A stretch of 35,209 nt of DNA from Planctomycetota bacterium (GTDB taxonomy: Bacteria; Planctomycetota; UBA11346). A model generated the notes under the pieces. That model saw nothing but the letters and a program-made list of their open reading frames with translations, was not told the DNA's origin and made no database searches. Made by a program: the position numbers and the translations under genes. The stretch lies in the NCBI GenBank assembly GCA_022841245.1, contig JALHRW010000031.1, forward strand, positions 1-35,209. Direction: 5' to 3'. Below, in pieces: positions 1 to 8,390 of the stretch; position 1 is the stretch's first letter, and every line of letters begins with the position of its first letter.

Positions 1-553
1 GGACGAGCAGCGCCGCCCACAGGCGCTGGCCGGCGGCGTCGGGCAGACGCGGCGCCAGCTGCAGCAACAGTCCGACCTCGGCAGTGGTGGAGCGCGCGGC
101 GTAGCCGACCAGTTCCTCGGCTGCCGCCTCAGGGAGGCGAGCGATGCCGGCCAGGGCGGACAGCGCCGCGGCCCGGATGCCGCCGTTCAATTCCGCACCG
201 ACCAGCGCAGCGAGCAGTTCGGCAACGCCTGGTTCGCCAGCCAGGCCGGCATCGGCGAGACGGGTGACGGCCAGCGAACGCAGCTCGACGGCGGTCTCGC
301 GCGCGGCGATCCCGGCCCAGGCCGCAGCGTGCGCAGCGCGATCGGGAATGCGGGTGATGTCGACTGCGGCGACCGCGCGCAGCATCGCACCGCGCACGAC
401 CAGGGACGGCTCGTCTGCCGCGAGGTCGAGCAGGACGGCGACGGCCGCCGGATCGGCAGCGAGGCCTGCGAGATCAGCCAGGGCGACGAGGCGGTCGGCG
501 TCGGCTCGATCACGGGCCAGGACAAGCGGCAGCATCAGGGCGAGGTCGGTCAT
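1..553 (-). CDS. HEAT-repeat-like protein, partial (C-terminus outside window)
   Basis: This frame is open from an ATG at 553 to the window edge, giving 184 residues beginning MTDLALMLPLVLARDRADAD. It is almost entirely alanine/leucine-rich amphipathic helix pairs of the HEAT/Armadillo kind, such as 'RAAALSALAGIARLPEAAAEELVGYA'. No catalytic motif or signal peptide is visible. The start lies 8 bases after the stop of the preceding HEAT gene, with AGG just upstream, so the two are probably co-transcribed. It is the third HEAT-type protein in a row. HEAT solenoids generally act as protein-binding scaffolds; the specific function is unknown. The helical-repeat call rests on composition and periodicity read by eye. 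Confidence 0.7.
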   Translation of the reverse strand, partial: MTDLALMLPLVLARDRADADRLVALADLAGLAADPAAVAVLLDLAADEPSLVVRGAMLRAVAAVDITRIPDRAAHAAAWAGIAARETAVELRSLAVTRLADAGLAGEPGVAELLAALVGAELNGGIRAAALSALAGIARLPEAAAEELVGYAARSTTAEVGLLLQLAPRLPDAAGQRLWAALLV

Positions 554-561
554 CGGTGCCT

Positions 562-2739
562 TCAATCGTCGAGGAGTCCGCCCTGGCGGGCGGGCGAGGC
601 CGGGGCGGCAGCCGGTGTTGCAGCCACAGCGATGTTCCATCGTTTGCACAAGGCCGTGAGGCTGCGCAGCAGCCGGTCGGACCCCGGCTTGGCGACGAAC
701 GTCGCATGCCAGGCCTGCAGCACGGGATCCGGCTGGATCCACTCCTCGCCCTTCTCCAGTAGAGGCAGCAGCTCCTCGGCGGTAGACGGATCACCGACCG
801 CCAGCAACCGGGTATGCAGCCAGGCGACCGCCGCGGCGCGATCGCCACCATGGGCCTCGGTCAGCAGGTCGCGGAGCAATCCGGGACTGACCCGACGCGC
901 ATGCGGCAGGACGGCTTCGAGCGCGGAGAGCACCTCGGGCAGGCGCGGCGCGGCGCGCAGTACCGCCAGGTCGGGGCTGGGATCCTCGCGAGCCTTCGGT
1001 TCGGCGCGCAGGCGCTGGGCGATCGCCCGCACCAGAGCCTCGTCGAGCACATCGCACAGCACCAGGTGCGGAAGCAGCCCGTGGAAATCGCAAGGCGCGT
1101 GGTCGAGGCCGGTGGTCAGCAGGGCCAGGGCGGTCGCATGCAGCACCGGACCGGCGGCGACGCGGTCCTGCGCGGCGCGCTCGAACACCTCCGGGAAGAG
1201 GCCAGCCGCGTCGTGCCGGGCCTGGATGCGTTCAAGGGCGTCGGCCCAATCGAAGGGCTTGTCGCCGGAAACAGCGCTGGCGGCGGCGCGTACCGCCTGG
1301 GTGGCCAGTTCACGCATCTCGTCGTCGCTGTCGTTGTCGGCCAGGATCGCGAACACCGCCGGCAGCGGACGCAGGACGGCGAGCTTGCGTGCCAAGCGCC
1401 GACGCAGCTGGTTGGCGTCATAACCGCCGCCCGCCGGCAGCTGGCCGAGAGCGGTGGCCGCCGCCGTCGCGGTGGCCGGATCGATGGCCAGGATGTCGAG
1501 ACGCAGGAACCCCTGCGCACCCCAGCTGCGCAGCGCTGGCGCCGCCGAAACGAGGGCGCGGCGGAAGGTCGGTTCCAGCGCGGGATCCGGCGCCAGGATG
1601 CCGGCCAAGGCGGCCAGCACCGCAGCGCGCACGCGGTCATGGGCGAGACGCTCGCAGGCGTCGAGCAACGCGTCGCGCAGAGCCGCATCGCTGCGTGCAT
1701 ACGGAGCCAGGGCGTTGGCGACCGCGGCGGCGCCATCGGCGTCCAGCTGCGGCGACAGCAGACCGGCCAGGCCGGCACGCAGGGTCGGGATCCGCGCCAG
1801 GACCGGACCCAGGACCTGCACCGTGGCGGTGAAGGCGCGGCGGTCGCGCTCGCCCCGCAGCTGGTCGAGAATGCCGCTCAGATGCGACCCGTCCGTGTCG
1901 GGCCAGCCGGCGAGGACCAGGGCCGCACGCGCGCGCACATGCGGCTCGGCGTCGTGGCGAGCGGCTTCAACCACCGCCTGCACGCCGACGGCCTCGCGTC
2001 CGCCTGCCGCCGCGAGCAGATCGAGAGCCAGCTGCCGGCAGCCGGCATCGGGATCGTGCGCCAACACCATCGCCACGGCGTCGACCGGACCGCGGCCACG
2101 GTCAAGCCAGGCGCGCAGAACCAGTTCGCGGACCGCGGCCGGTTCGCCCGGGGCAAGAAAGCGGGCTGCATCGGCATCGTCGAGCAGGCCGTGGTCGAGC
2201 AGCCGCGCCGCCAGACGCAGACGCACCGCCAGCCCGGAACCATGCAGGCGGGCACGCCAATGCGCGGCGACCACCGGCGTCGGACGGACCAGGCCGAGAA
2301 TCACGTCATCAAGGTGGTCACGGACCGTGGCGTCGCGGGCCGCGGAGGCGGCGGCAACCAGGCGGTCAGCTAGGCCGGGAGTGCTGGCAGCGAAGGCGCG
2401 CAGTGCGGCGATCGCGCCATGGCGGATGGACTCGCGGTCGAGGCTGGCGAGCAGCAGATCGACCCACGCAGCGTGATCGGCCTCCGGCAGCTGGCCGGGG
2501 GTCAGAGCGAGAAGCCGGCCGATCATCGCCTCGCGCTGCCCGCTGTCGCTCTCGCCGATGGCGCAGGCCAGCCAGGCCGAGGCCACCGCCGGATCGCTGA
2601 TCGCTGTCGCCGCCAAGGTCGCGAGCTGCTGGCGGTTCTCGAGATCGCTGGCCGGGTAGAGGGCCAGGGCCATCGCCGCATCGGCGGCGGTCGCGGTGCG
2701 CCGCGTGCGCACCGCGGCGAGCAGTCCGGATGCGTCCAT
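562..2739 (-). CDS. HEAT-repeat protein, 725 aa, function unknown
   Basis: A 725-residue protein made of repeated helix pairs with recurring 'A..AL..L....P..R..L...' patterns, for example 'RDHLDDVILGLVRPTPVVAAHW' and 'CRQLALDLLAAAGGREAVGVQA'. It has no signal peptide, membrane segment or catalytic motif, so a cytoplasmic solenoid scaffold is likely. The tail from about residue 665 includes 'EEWIQPDPVLQAW' and then an Ala/Pro-rich stretch ending GGLLDD. The ATG at 2739 follows the upstream HEAT gene stop by one base, implying translational coupling. Assignment to HEAT rather than another alpha-alpha repeat family is by pattern only. A bacterial partner cannot be named from context. Confidence 0.75.
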   Translation of the reverse strand: MDASGLLAAVRTRRTATAADAAMALALYPASDLENRQQLATLAATAISDPAVASAWLACAIGESDSGQREAMIGRLLALTPGQLPEADHAAWVDLLLASLDRESIRHGAIAALRAFAASTPGLADRLVAAASAARDATVRDHLDDVILGLVRPTPVVAAHWRARLHGSGLAVRLRLAARLLDHGLLDDADAARFLAPGEPAAVRELVLRAWLDRGRGPVDAVAMVLAHDPDAGCRQLALDLLAAAGGREAVGVQAVVEAARHDAEPHVRARAALVLAGWPDTDGSHLSGILDQLRGERDRRAFTATVQVLGPVLARIPTLRAGLAGLLSPQLDADGAAAVANALAPYARSDAALRDALLDACERLAHDRVRAAVLAALAGILAPDPALEPTFRRALVSAAPALRSWGAQGFLRLDILAIDPATATAAATALGQLPAGGGYDANQLRRRLARKLAVLRPLPAVFAILADNDSDDEMRELATQAVRAAASAVSGDKPFDWADALERIQARHDAAGLFPEVFERAAQDRVAAGPVLHATALALLTTGLDHAPCDFHGLLPHLVLCDVLDEALVRAIAQRLRAEPKAREDPSPDLAVLRAAPRLPEVLSALEAVLPHARRVSPGLLRDLLTEAHGGDRAAAVAWLHTRLLAVGDPSTAEELLPLLEKGEEWIQPDPVLQAWHATFVAKPGSDRLLRSLTALCKRWNIAVAATPAAAPASPARQGGLLDD

Positions 2740-2740
2740 G

Positions 2741-4342
2741 TCAGGCCCGCTTCAAGGTGGTCGCGCCGGGGCCGGCGAGGATCCCGGCGAGACGTTGCTG
2801 CTCGGCCTCGTTCAGAGGCAGCTTGACCACCGCGTCGAGCGCCCGCTGGCGGCTGCCGGTCTCCAGATCCTGGGCCTCGATCACCGCCAGCAGCGGCTCG
2901 GCCTGACGTGTCACCCGCGGCTTCAGGTAGCCATCAAGGCAGGTGCGAACCAACGCCCGGTCGGTGTCGCGCAGCAGGATCTCGGCGAAGGCGGTCTGGA
3001 TCTCGGGAGACTCCTCGACGCCGGCGAGCAGGGCGCCAGCGCAGTCGAGGCGGAACGGCGACGACGGTTCGATCAGTTCACCGCACCACGCTGCGACCAG
3101 GCGCGGATGCCGCGCGACCGACAGCGGCTTCAGCTGGGCGAAGAGGGTGGAGCGGACCTCCGTGTCGCTCTCGCTGGCGAACAGGTCGGCAAGCTGATCG
3201 GCGACATCGGCGATGCGCACCTTCGGCACCACCGCCGCGAGGATGCGGGCCCGCTGGTGCGGACGCGGGGCGGCGCGGCAGCCCGTGAACAGGGCCTCGC
3301 GCAGGGTCGCCTCGCGCGAGGCGTACGGCGTCAACAGGTCGAGGAACAGGCCGGCCTCGTCGCCATCGGGCGGGACGAGCGCTGCGGTGAACGCGTGGGC
3401 CACCGCCAAGCGTACCGCGGGGTCGCGCACATGCGCGCGCAGCGCGGCCAGCAGGCTGGTACGCACTGCCGGGTCCGGTTCGGAGGCGAGACGACGGGCG
3501 CTGTCGACCGGCGTGCCGGACACCTCGCTCAGCAGTCCCGTAGCGCGAGCGCGCAGCGCGGGATCGGCGTCGCGTCCGGCCGTCTCGGCGATCAACGCTG
3601 CGATCGCCGGATCGCGCGGCAGCAGGATCAGCAGATCCAGCGCCTCGGCCCGGGCCGCGACGTCGGGATCCTCACGCAGGATCCGCTCCAGCACCGGACG
3701 CGCGGCAGCGGGGATGATGCGGGCCTGATGCAGGCGGCGCAGCACGCCCAGGCGCAGCGGCGCCGGGGTGCGTGGTTCGAGGAAGCCGGCCAGCGCCTCG
3801 GCGACCGGCGCGCTCAGCTCGGGCCGGCGGCTGGCGAGGTGGATCGCCCATTCCTGCTGCTGCGCATCGCGCGTGCGCACTGCGGCCAGCGCGGCCAGCG
3901 CGGTCGCCTCGTCGACCTGGGGCAGCCGGCCGATCGCCGACACCACCGCCTCGGTCTCGGTGTCGTCCAGCCCGGACTTGGCGAGCAGCGCCACGAGCGC
4001 CGGAGCGATGCGCGCGTCCTGCCCGATGCCATCGGCGAGACGGCCGATGAGCGCAGCGCGGAAGTCGCGCTCCTCTTCGCGCGCCAGCGCCTCGAGCAGG
4101 GCGCTGTAGAATCCGGGCAGGTCAGTGAACCGCGAGGTGTCGAGATCGCTGATCAGGCCGATCACCGCCTTGCGCACCTCGCTGTCGCGCAACGACGGCA
4201 CGCTGGCGACCAGGGCCTCGGCCATGCCAGCCTGATGCAGGTTCTGCTGCGCCAGGAGGAGGACCTGACGGCGCATGGCGGGTTCGGCGGTCGGGCTGGC
4301 GAGCACCTGCGTGACCAGCGGCACCAGTGAGGGCGGGGGCAT
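2741..4342 (-). CDS. HEAT-repeat protein, 533 aa, function unknown
   Basis: First and clearest of the three HEAT-type proteins. Helix pairs such as 'SEVRKAVIGLISDLDTSRF' and 'PAVRTSLLAALRAHVRDPAVRLAVAHAF' match the HEAT pattern, with Asp/Arg at the inter-helix turn ('DPAVR', 'DPALR'). No export signal is seen. The ATG at 4342 was chosen; an in-frame GTG at 4351 would overlap the upstream small gene stop as GTGA, and neither has a strong ribosome site. It sits directly after the Sm/Hfq-like gene and immediately before two further HEAT genes, so the four probably form one operon. The role is unknown; scaffolding of a complex is inferred from the fold. Confidence 0.8.
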   Translation of the reverse strand: MPPPSLVPLVTQVLASPTAEPAMRRQVLLLAQQNLHQAGMAEALVASVPSLRDSEVRKAVIGLISDLDTSRFTDLPGFYSALLEALAREEERDFRAALIGRLADGIGQDARIAPALVALLAKSGLDDTETEAVVSAIGRLPQVDEATALAALAAVRTRDAQQQEWAIHLASRRPELSAPVAEALAGFLEPRTPAPLRLGVLRRLHQARIIPAAARPVLERILREDPDVAARAEALDLLILLPRDPAIAALIAETAGRDADPALRARATGLLSEVSGTPVDSARRLASEPDPAVRTSLLAALRAHVRDPAVRLAVAHAFTAALVPPDGDEAGLFLDLLTPYASREATLREALFTGCRAAPRPHQRARILAAVVPKVRIADVADQLADLFASESDTEVRSTLFAQLKPLSVARHPRLVAAWCGELIEPSSPFRLDCAGALLAGVEESPEIQTAFAEILLRDTDRALVRTCLDGYLKPRVTRQAEPLLAVIEAQDLETGSRQRALDAVVKLPLNEAEQQRLAGILAGPGATTLKRA

Positions 4343-4347
4343 GGCGG

Positions 4348-4530
4348 TCACTTGATGGTGGTGGCGACGATATGGGCGAGCACCACCGCGCTGCGACTGC
4401 CATCGGCATGGCGCAGTTCGACCTCGCCGTCCGCGATGGCGCTGACCACGCCATCGAGGTACGGACCCGAAGACAGATAGACGCGGACCGACAGTTGATC
4501 AGACAACGAGGTGGACAGATGGCGTAGCAT
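4348..4530 (-). CDS. Small Sm/Hfq-like protein, 60 aa
   Basis: A 60-residue protein starting MLRHLSTSLSDQLSVRVYLS. The middle, 'VRVYLSSGPYLDGVVSAI', lines up with the Sm1 strand pattern of Hfq, V-x-[IV]-Y-L-x2-G-x2-L-x-G-x-[IV], and the end, 'VVLAHIVATTI', resembles the Hfq Sm2 segment around K-H-A-I-S-T-I/V. Hfq forms hexameric rings that bind RNA. The usual N-terminal glutamine/phenylalanine region and the lysine before the Sm2 histidine are absent, so RNA binding is not assured. It lies just upstream of the HEAT genes and may be translationally coupled to the first of them. A generic small beta-barrel is the alternative. Confidence 0.5.
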   Translation of the reverse strand: MLRHLSTSLSDQLSVRVYLSSGPYLDGVVSAIADGEVELRHADGSRSAVVLAHIVATTIK

Positions 4531-4589
4531 GACCGTGCTTGCCTGGACCCAATGAAGGGTCAATAGGCATCTGCCCAACCACGACGGCG

Positions 4590-5168
4590 CTAGGGTACGG
4601 CGAAGCCAAGGCGTCCCAGGACCCCCGCCGTCCAGATCAGCGGCAGACCGGTGATCGCGGTGTGGTCGGCGCAGGCGACGGCGCTGAACAAGCCGATGCC
4701 ACGGCATTCGAGCTTATATGCCCCGGCGCAGTCGAGCGGCCGGTCGGCGGCGACGTAGCGGGCGAGCGCCTCGGCTGGCTGCGGCCGCATGGTGAGATGC
4801 GCCAGGTCGGTGATGCGCTCGACGCCACCCGGATGGACGATGCACACTGCCGTGACCAGTTCGTGCGTCCGCCCGGCGAGCCGTGCCAGCTGGGCCTCGG
4901 CGGCCTCGACCGTGCCCGGTTTGCCGAGGACTGCACCATCGAGGTGGGCGAGCTGGTCGCTGCCGATCACCACCGCCTCGGGGTGCAGCGCAGCAACCGC
5001 CCGCGCCTTGCGCTCGGCGAGGATCTCCGCCACCTGGCGTGGCCCCAGGTTGCGGTCGGTCTTGACCGCATCCTCGTCGACGCCAGGTGCCTGGCAGGTG
5101 AACGGCAACCCGAGCCGGGCGAGCAGCTCCTGACGATATCGCGAGGTGGATGCCAGGATCAGCTGCAT
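4590..5168 (-). CDS. Maf-family nucleotide pyrophosphatase, YceF type
   Basis: A 192-residue protein covering the full Maf fold. It opens with the substrate-loop motif 'LASTSRYRQELLARLG' (residues 5-20), carries 'IGSDQLAHLDGAVLGKPG' (residues 68-85) with Asp71 and Lys83 at expected active-site positions, and later 'DCAGAYKLECRGIGLF'. The SDQ triplet (instead of ADT) and the CAG-xxK-xE-xxGI-LF string are typical of the YceF subgroup, which hydrolyses 7-methyl-GTP to its monophosphate; the classical Maf subgroup acts on dTTP/UTP. The assigned activity is inferred from these motifs. The gene is divergent from folE2 with 96 bases between starts, so the two may share a control region. Confidence 0.88.
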   Translation of the reverse strand: MQLILASTSRYRQELLARLGLPFTCQAPGVDEDAVKTDRNLGPRQVAEILAERKARAVAALHPEAVVIGSDQLAHLDGAVLGKPGTVEAAEAQLARLAGRTHELVTAVCIVHPGGVERITDLAHLTMRPQPAEALARYVAADRPLDCAGAYKLECRGIGLFSAVACADHTAITGLPLIWTAGVLGRLGFAVP

Positions 5169-5264
5169 GCGCCGGATGCTGCCAGCCAGCTTGGAAACGC
5201 AAAATACCGAATAAGGTTTCCTCTCCCCGGCTTGAGCCCCCCACCCTCTCCCGATGATGCAGAC

Positions 5265-6227
5265 ATGAGCTTCAGCGACCGCTCGCCAGCCAGGACCGCC
5301 AAGCGCGGAGCGATGCCCGACATCGCTCACGAGTCGCCCACGCAGTTGACCGGGACGCTCGACAAGGTCGGCATGTCCGACATCGAGGTGCCGGTCCGCC
5401 TGCGCGACGACAGCGGCCAGGTGATGATGGTGCCGGCCAAGGCCGACGCCTACGTCTCGCTCGACGATGCCAAGGCCAAGGGCATCCACATGTCCCGCCT
5501 GTTCCTCTCGCTGCAGGCGATCCTCGGCGAGGAGGAGCTGAACCTGCTGGTGGTGCGCCAGATCCTCGCCGCCTTCATCGGCTCGCACGCCACCATCAGC
5601 CGCAGCGCGGCGGTGCGGCTGTCCTTCGATCTGCTGGTCCGGCGCAAGGCGCTGATCTCGGCGAACCAGAGCTGGCGCACCTATCCGGTGTTCGTCGCTG
5701 GCGAGATCCGCGACGGCAAGGCCCACTTCCGCCTCGGCGCGCAGGTCGCCTACAGCAGCACCTGCCCGTGCTCGGCGGCGCTCGCCCGGCAGCTGATCCA
5801 GGAGCGCTTCAAGGCCGACTTCGACGGCCGCCCTGCCGTCCCCACCGACGAGGTGGCGGAGTGGCTGCTCAAGGACAGTTCGATCTGCGCCACGCCGCAC
5901 AGCCAGCGCAGCTACGCCACGCTGGAGGTCGAAGTCTCCGATCCGGCCCACGCCCCGACCCTGGTCGAGCTGATCGACCTGGTCGAGCAGGCCCTGCAGA
6001 CCCCGGTGCAGGCGGCGGTGAAGCGCGAGGACGAGCAGGAGTTCGCCCGCCTCAACGGCCTCAACCTGATGTTCTGCGAGGACGCCGGCCGCCGGCTGAA
6101 GGCAGCCCTCGACAGCGACCGCCGCCTGCGCGACTGGAAGGTCGAGGCGCGCCACGTCGAATCGCTCCACCCGCACGATGCGGTCAGCGCCGTGGCCAAG
6201 GGCATCCCCGGCGGCATGCGGGTCTAG
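5265..6227 (+). CDS. folE2: GTP cyclohydrolase IB (FolE2)
   Basis: A 320-residue protein of the COG1469/FolE2 family, which converts GTP to 7,8-dihydroneopterin triphosphate, the first step to folate and, in some bacteria, to queuosine. Signatures are 'VGMSDIEVPVRL' (35-46), 'KGIHMSRLF' (72-80), 'SYSSTCPCS'-type motif here 'YSSTCPCS' (163-170) with the metal-ligand cysteine, and 'ICATPHSQRS' further on. Unlike zinc-dependent FolE, FolE2 enzymes can work with other divalent metals and often support growth under zinc limitation; no Zur-type site could be confirmed here. The chosen ATG at 5265 gives the typical family length; the longer open frame upstream runs antisense through the maf gene. 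Confidence 0.93.
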   Translation: MSFSDRSPARTAKRGAMPDIAHESPTQLTGTLDKVGMSDIEVPVRLRDDSGQVMMVPAKADAYVSLDDAKAKGIHMSRLFLSLQAILGEEELNLLVVRQILAAFIGSHATISRSAAVRLSFDLLVRRKALISANQSWRTYPVFVAGEIRDGKAHFRLGAQVAYSSTCPCSAALARQLIQERFKADFDGRPAVPTDEVAEWLLKDSSICATPHSQRSYATLEVEVSDPAHAPTLVELIDLVEQALQTPVQAAVKREDEQEFARLNGLNLMFCEDAGRRLKAALDSDRRLRDWKVEARHVESLHPHDAVSAVAKGIPGGMRV

Positions 6228-6246
6228 GAGCGGCATTCCGCGGGGT

Positions 6247-7383
6247 ATGCTGTCCAGCGTGACAGCGATCAACGCGGCCCAATTCCGTGACGCGCAGCGC
6301 GCCTGGAGCGCGGCCTGGGCCTCCACCACGCTGACCGCCTGCCTGCCTGACGGCACGTCAACACATGGCCGCTGGCCGGCAGGATTCGCTCCTGCCACCG
6401 CCGCCAAAGCGATAGCCGAGGCCCTGCGCTGGGGCGAGCCAGCGGTGGTCGAATCATCCGGCCGCTTCTGCTGGGCTGTCCCCCTCACGCATAACGCCAG
6501 CGTCACCGGTGGTCTGGTCGCCCTCATCGGCGAGCAGGCGCTGTTCCCGCACGGGCTCGACGCGCCGGCTCTCGACGTGCGCGCCGCCTGCGCCGCGCTG
6601 CGCGTCCTCGCCGAGAACGCCAACCTGACCAACGCAGCGCTGCTCGAACGCACCCGCGAGCACCACGAGCGCGAGCGCCAGCGCGCCGCCTTCCTGCATG
6701 CGCTCAAGCGCGGCGGGCTGGAGGGTCTCGCCGCCACCTACCTGCGCGAGGAGGCAGCCCTGCTCGCGGCGGTCCGCATCGGCGAACGCGGCCAGGCCCG
6801 CGCCATCCTCAACCGCATGCTCACCGGCATCTACCATCAGGCGGCCGGCAGCGTCGAGCGGGCGAAGGCGCTGCTCCTGGAACTGGTGGTACTGCTGATG
6901 CGCACCGCGGTCGAGGCCGGTGGTCGGCGCGATGTGCTGCTCGGCGGCGGCATCGACCTGCTGGCGCTGTCGTCCATCCGCGACGAGGAAGAGCTGGCGC
7001 GCTGGCTGCGCCGCACCTGCGAGGCGATCTTCGATAGTCTCGAATCGCTCAACCGCCGCGACCCGGAGGAGGAGCTGTTCCAGCGCTGCCTGCGCTGGAT
7101 CAACGAGCACTGCGACGAGGACCTCGGACGCGACTCCGTCGCTGCTGCGGTCGGGGTCTCGCCGCCGCGCCTCACCCGCCTGATCAAGACGCATGCCGGC
7201 CGCGGCTTCAGCGACCTGCTCAACCGCGCCCGCATCGACCGCGCCAAGGAACTGCTCGACCACGGACGCTCGGCCCTGGACGTGTCGCTCGGCGTCGGCT
7301 TCGCCGATGCCAGCTACTTCACCAAGGTGTTCCGCCGGCTCACCGGCATGACCCCCAGCGCCTACCGCGCGCGGAGTGGCTGA
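6247..7383 (+). CDS. AraC-family transcriptional regulator with N-terminal sensory region
   Basis: A 378-residue regulator. The C-terminal 100 residues hold the two helix-turn-helix units of AraC/XylS proteins: 'RDSVAAAVGVSPPRLTRLIKTHAGRGFSDLLNRARIDRAKELL' and the family signature 'LDVSLGVGFADASYFTKVFRRLTGMTPSAYR'. The first 150 residues resemble a small-molecule sensory domain (PocR/GAF-like, 'AIAEALRWGEPAVVESSGRFCWAVPL'), followed by a helical linker with 'LLAAVRIGERGQARAILNRML', a segment common in two-part AraC regulators. It starts 19 bases after folE2, so read-through from folE2 is possible. The ATG at 6247 has only a poorly placed G-rich stretch upstream; a GTG at 6259 is an alternative. 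The ligand is unknown. Confidence 0.85.
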   Translation: MLSSVTAINAAQFRDAQRAWSAAWASTTLTACLPDGTSTHGRWPAGFAPATAAKAIAEALRWGEPAVVESSGRFCWAVPLTHNASVTGGLVALIGEQALFPHGLDAPALDVRAACAALRVLAENANLTNAALLERTREHHERERQRAAFLHALKRGGLEGLAATYLREEAALLAAVRIGERGQARAILNRMLTGIYHQAAGSVERAKALLLELVVLLMRTAVEAGGRRDVLLGGGIDLLALSSIRDEEELARWLRRTCEAIFDSLESLNRRDPEEELFQRCLRWINEHCDEDLGRDSVAAAVGVSPPRLTRLIKTHAGRGFSDLLNRARIDRAKELLDHGRSALDVSLGVGFADASYFTKVFRRLTGMTPSAYRARSG

Positions 7384-7384
7384 G

Positions 7385-8287
7385 CTATGTGAGCGGCGTA
7401 TCCGGCAGATTGCCGACCACGTTCGACGCATCGATGGCGCGCCGGCGATACATGCTGGCGGTGATGCCGAAGTGGGCTTTGAAGCGTCGAGCGAAGCAGA
7501 CCGGATCGGACCAGCCCACGGCGCTGCCGATGGCGCTGACCTGGAGATCGCTGCCAGCAAGGAAGGCTGCAGCCTGCTCGGCGCGCAGGCGGGCGAGATA
7601 GGCCATCGGCGGCAAGCCGGTGGCTGCGCGCACCGTCCGCGACAGGTAGGAGGCATCGACCCCAAGGCGTTTCGCCAGGCCCTGGGCAGTCCATGGACGG
7701 GCTGGAGCCTCGGCCAGCATCGCCACCGCACGCTGCGCGAGCACCGACATGTCACGACTGCGCTCGGGCGGCGGGATGCAGGGCGTGATCGCGCCAAGCA
7801 GGACAACCAACGTTCCGATCCTGGCCAAGCGATGCTCAGCCCCCGACCCCATCTCGCGCAGGCGGGTGAGCGGGGGCAGACAGGCAGCGAGCACGGTCGC
7901 ATCGAGGCGCTGGTGGAAGAACCCCGCGCTATCGCGCAATGGGCCGTGCCAGAGCAGGCGGGCGCATCCGGGGTCGTGCATCAACCATGCCAGTTCGCGA
8001 TCGAGCAGCCCAGGCAGGAAGCTGCAATCCCACATCTGAAGACCGACGCAGTGGTCATAGGCGTGCCAGGCGCCAGGGCGGAACAGCAGCATGTCACCGG
8101 GCACCAGCGCGCGCGATCCGTGAGCGCTGAGATGCACCCCGCTGCCTCCGGTGATCAGCACCAACTCGATGAATTCATGGCGATGCGCCGGATATCCGCC
8201 GTTTCGTCTGCCACCAAGGACGCGCACAGGCGAACGCTCGGATAGCGCGACGGAGGTGCTGGTCAGCTGCAGGGTCACTCCCGGCAT
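7385..8287 (-). CDS. AraC-family regulator with cupin-type sensor domain
   Basis: A 300-residue AraC-type protein. The N-terminal half is a cupin-like ligand domain with 'HRHEFIELVLITGGSGVHL' and 'LVPGDMLLFRPGAWHAY', as in regulators of sugar or uronate use. The C-terminal half has two helix-turn-helix units, 'WTAQGLAKRLGVDASYLSRTVRAATGLPPMAYLARLRAEQAAAFL' and 'VSAIGSAVGWSDPVCFARRFKAHFGITASMYRRR'. It is divergent from the oligogalacturonate-lyase-like gene at 8391, with 103 bases between starts holding an inverted repeat, which suggests it controls that gene. It ends one base from the stop of the other AraC gene, tail to tail. Effector identity is inferred only from the neighbour. Confidence 0.88.
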   Translation of the reverse strand: MPGVTLQLTSTSVALSERSPVRVLGGRRNGGYPAHRHEFIELVLITGGSGVHLSAHGSRALVPGDMLLFRPGAWHAYDHCVGLQMWDCSFLPGLLDRELAWLMHDPGCARLLWHGPLRDSAGFFHQRLDATVLAACLPPLTRLREMGSGAEHRLARIGTLVVLLGAITPCIPPPERSRDMSVLAQRAVAMLAEAPARPWTAQGLAKRLGVDASYLSRTVRAATGLPPMAYLARLRAEQAAAFLAGSDLQVSAIGSAVGWSDPVCFARRFKAHFGITASMYRRRAIDASNVVGNLPDTPLT

Positions 8288-8314
8288 GTTCGAGCTGGAA
8301 ACGAATGGTCAATC

Positions 8315-8359
8315 CCAGCCAACCAAGTGGACAATCCGCCGCTAACGCTGGTTGGCCGG
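8315..8359. promoter_or_regulatory. Inverted repeat between araC-type gene and lyase-like gene (candidate operator)
   Basis: CCAGCCAACCA (8315-8325) faces TGGTTGGCCGG (8349-8359) with 10 of 11 positions complementary and a 23-base spacer. The half-site centres are 34 bases apart, about three helical turns, which could place a dimer on one DNA face. An AT-rich CATATACGAT at 8361-8370 lies just beyond and might be part of a -10 region for the plus-strand gene. The operator role is inferred from position between the divergent genes. Confidence 0.45.
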
Positions 8360-8390
8360 TCATATACGATCTGCTGGCGGAGACCGCGAC

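Noticed and set aside
562..4330. Long plus-strand open frames opposite the HEAT genes (for example 814-2373 and 2696-4330)
   Set aside because: They are Arg/Gly/Gln-rich antisense frames produced by high GC content, with no recognisable protein features, while the minus-strand frames show regular helical repeats.
5169..5264. Promoters between maf and folE2
   Set aside because: An AT-richer stretch (about 5191-5220) is present, but no -35/-10 pair with proper spacing was convincing on either strand.
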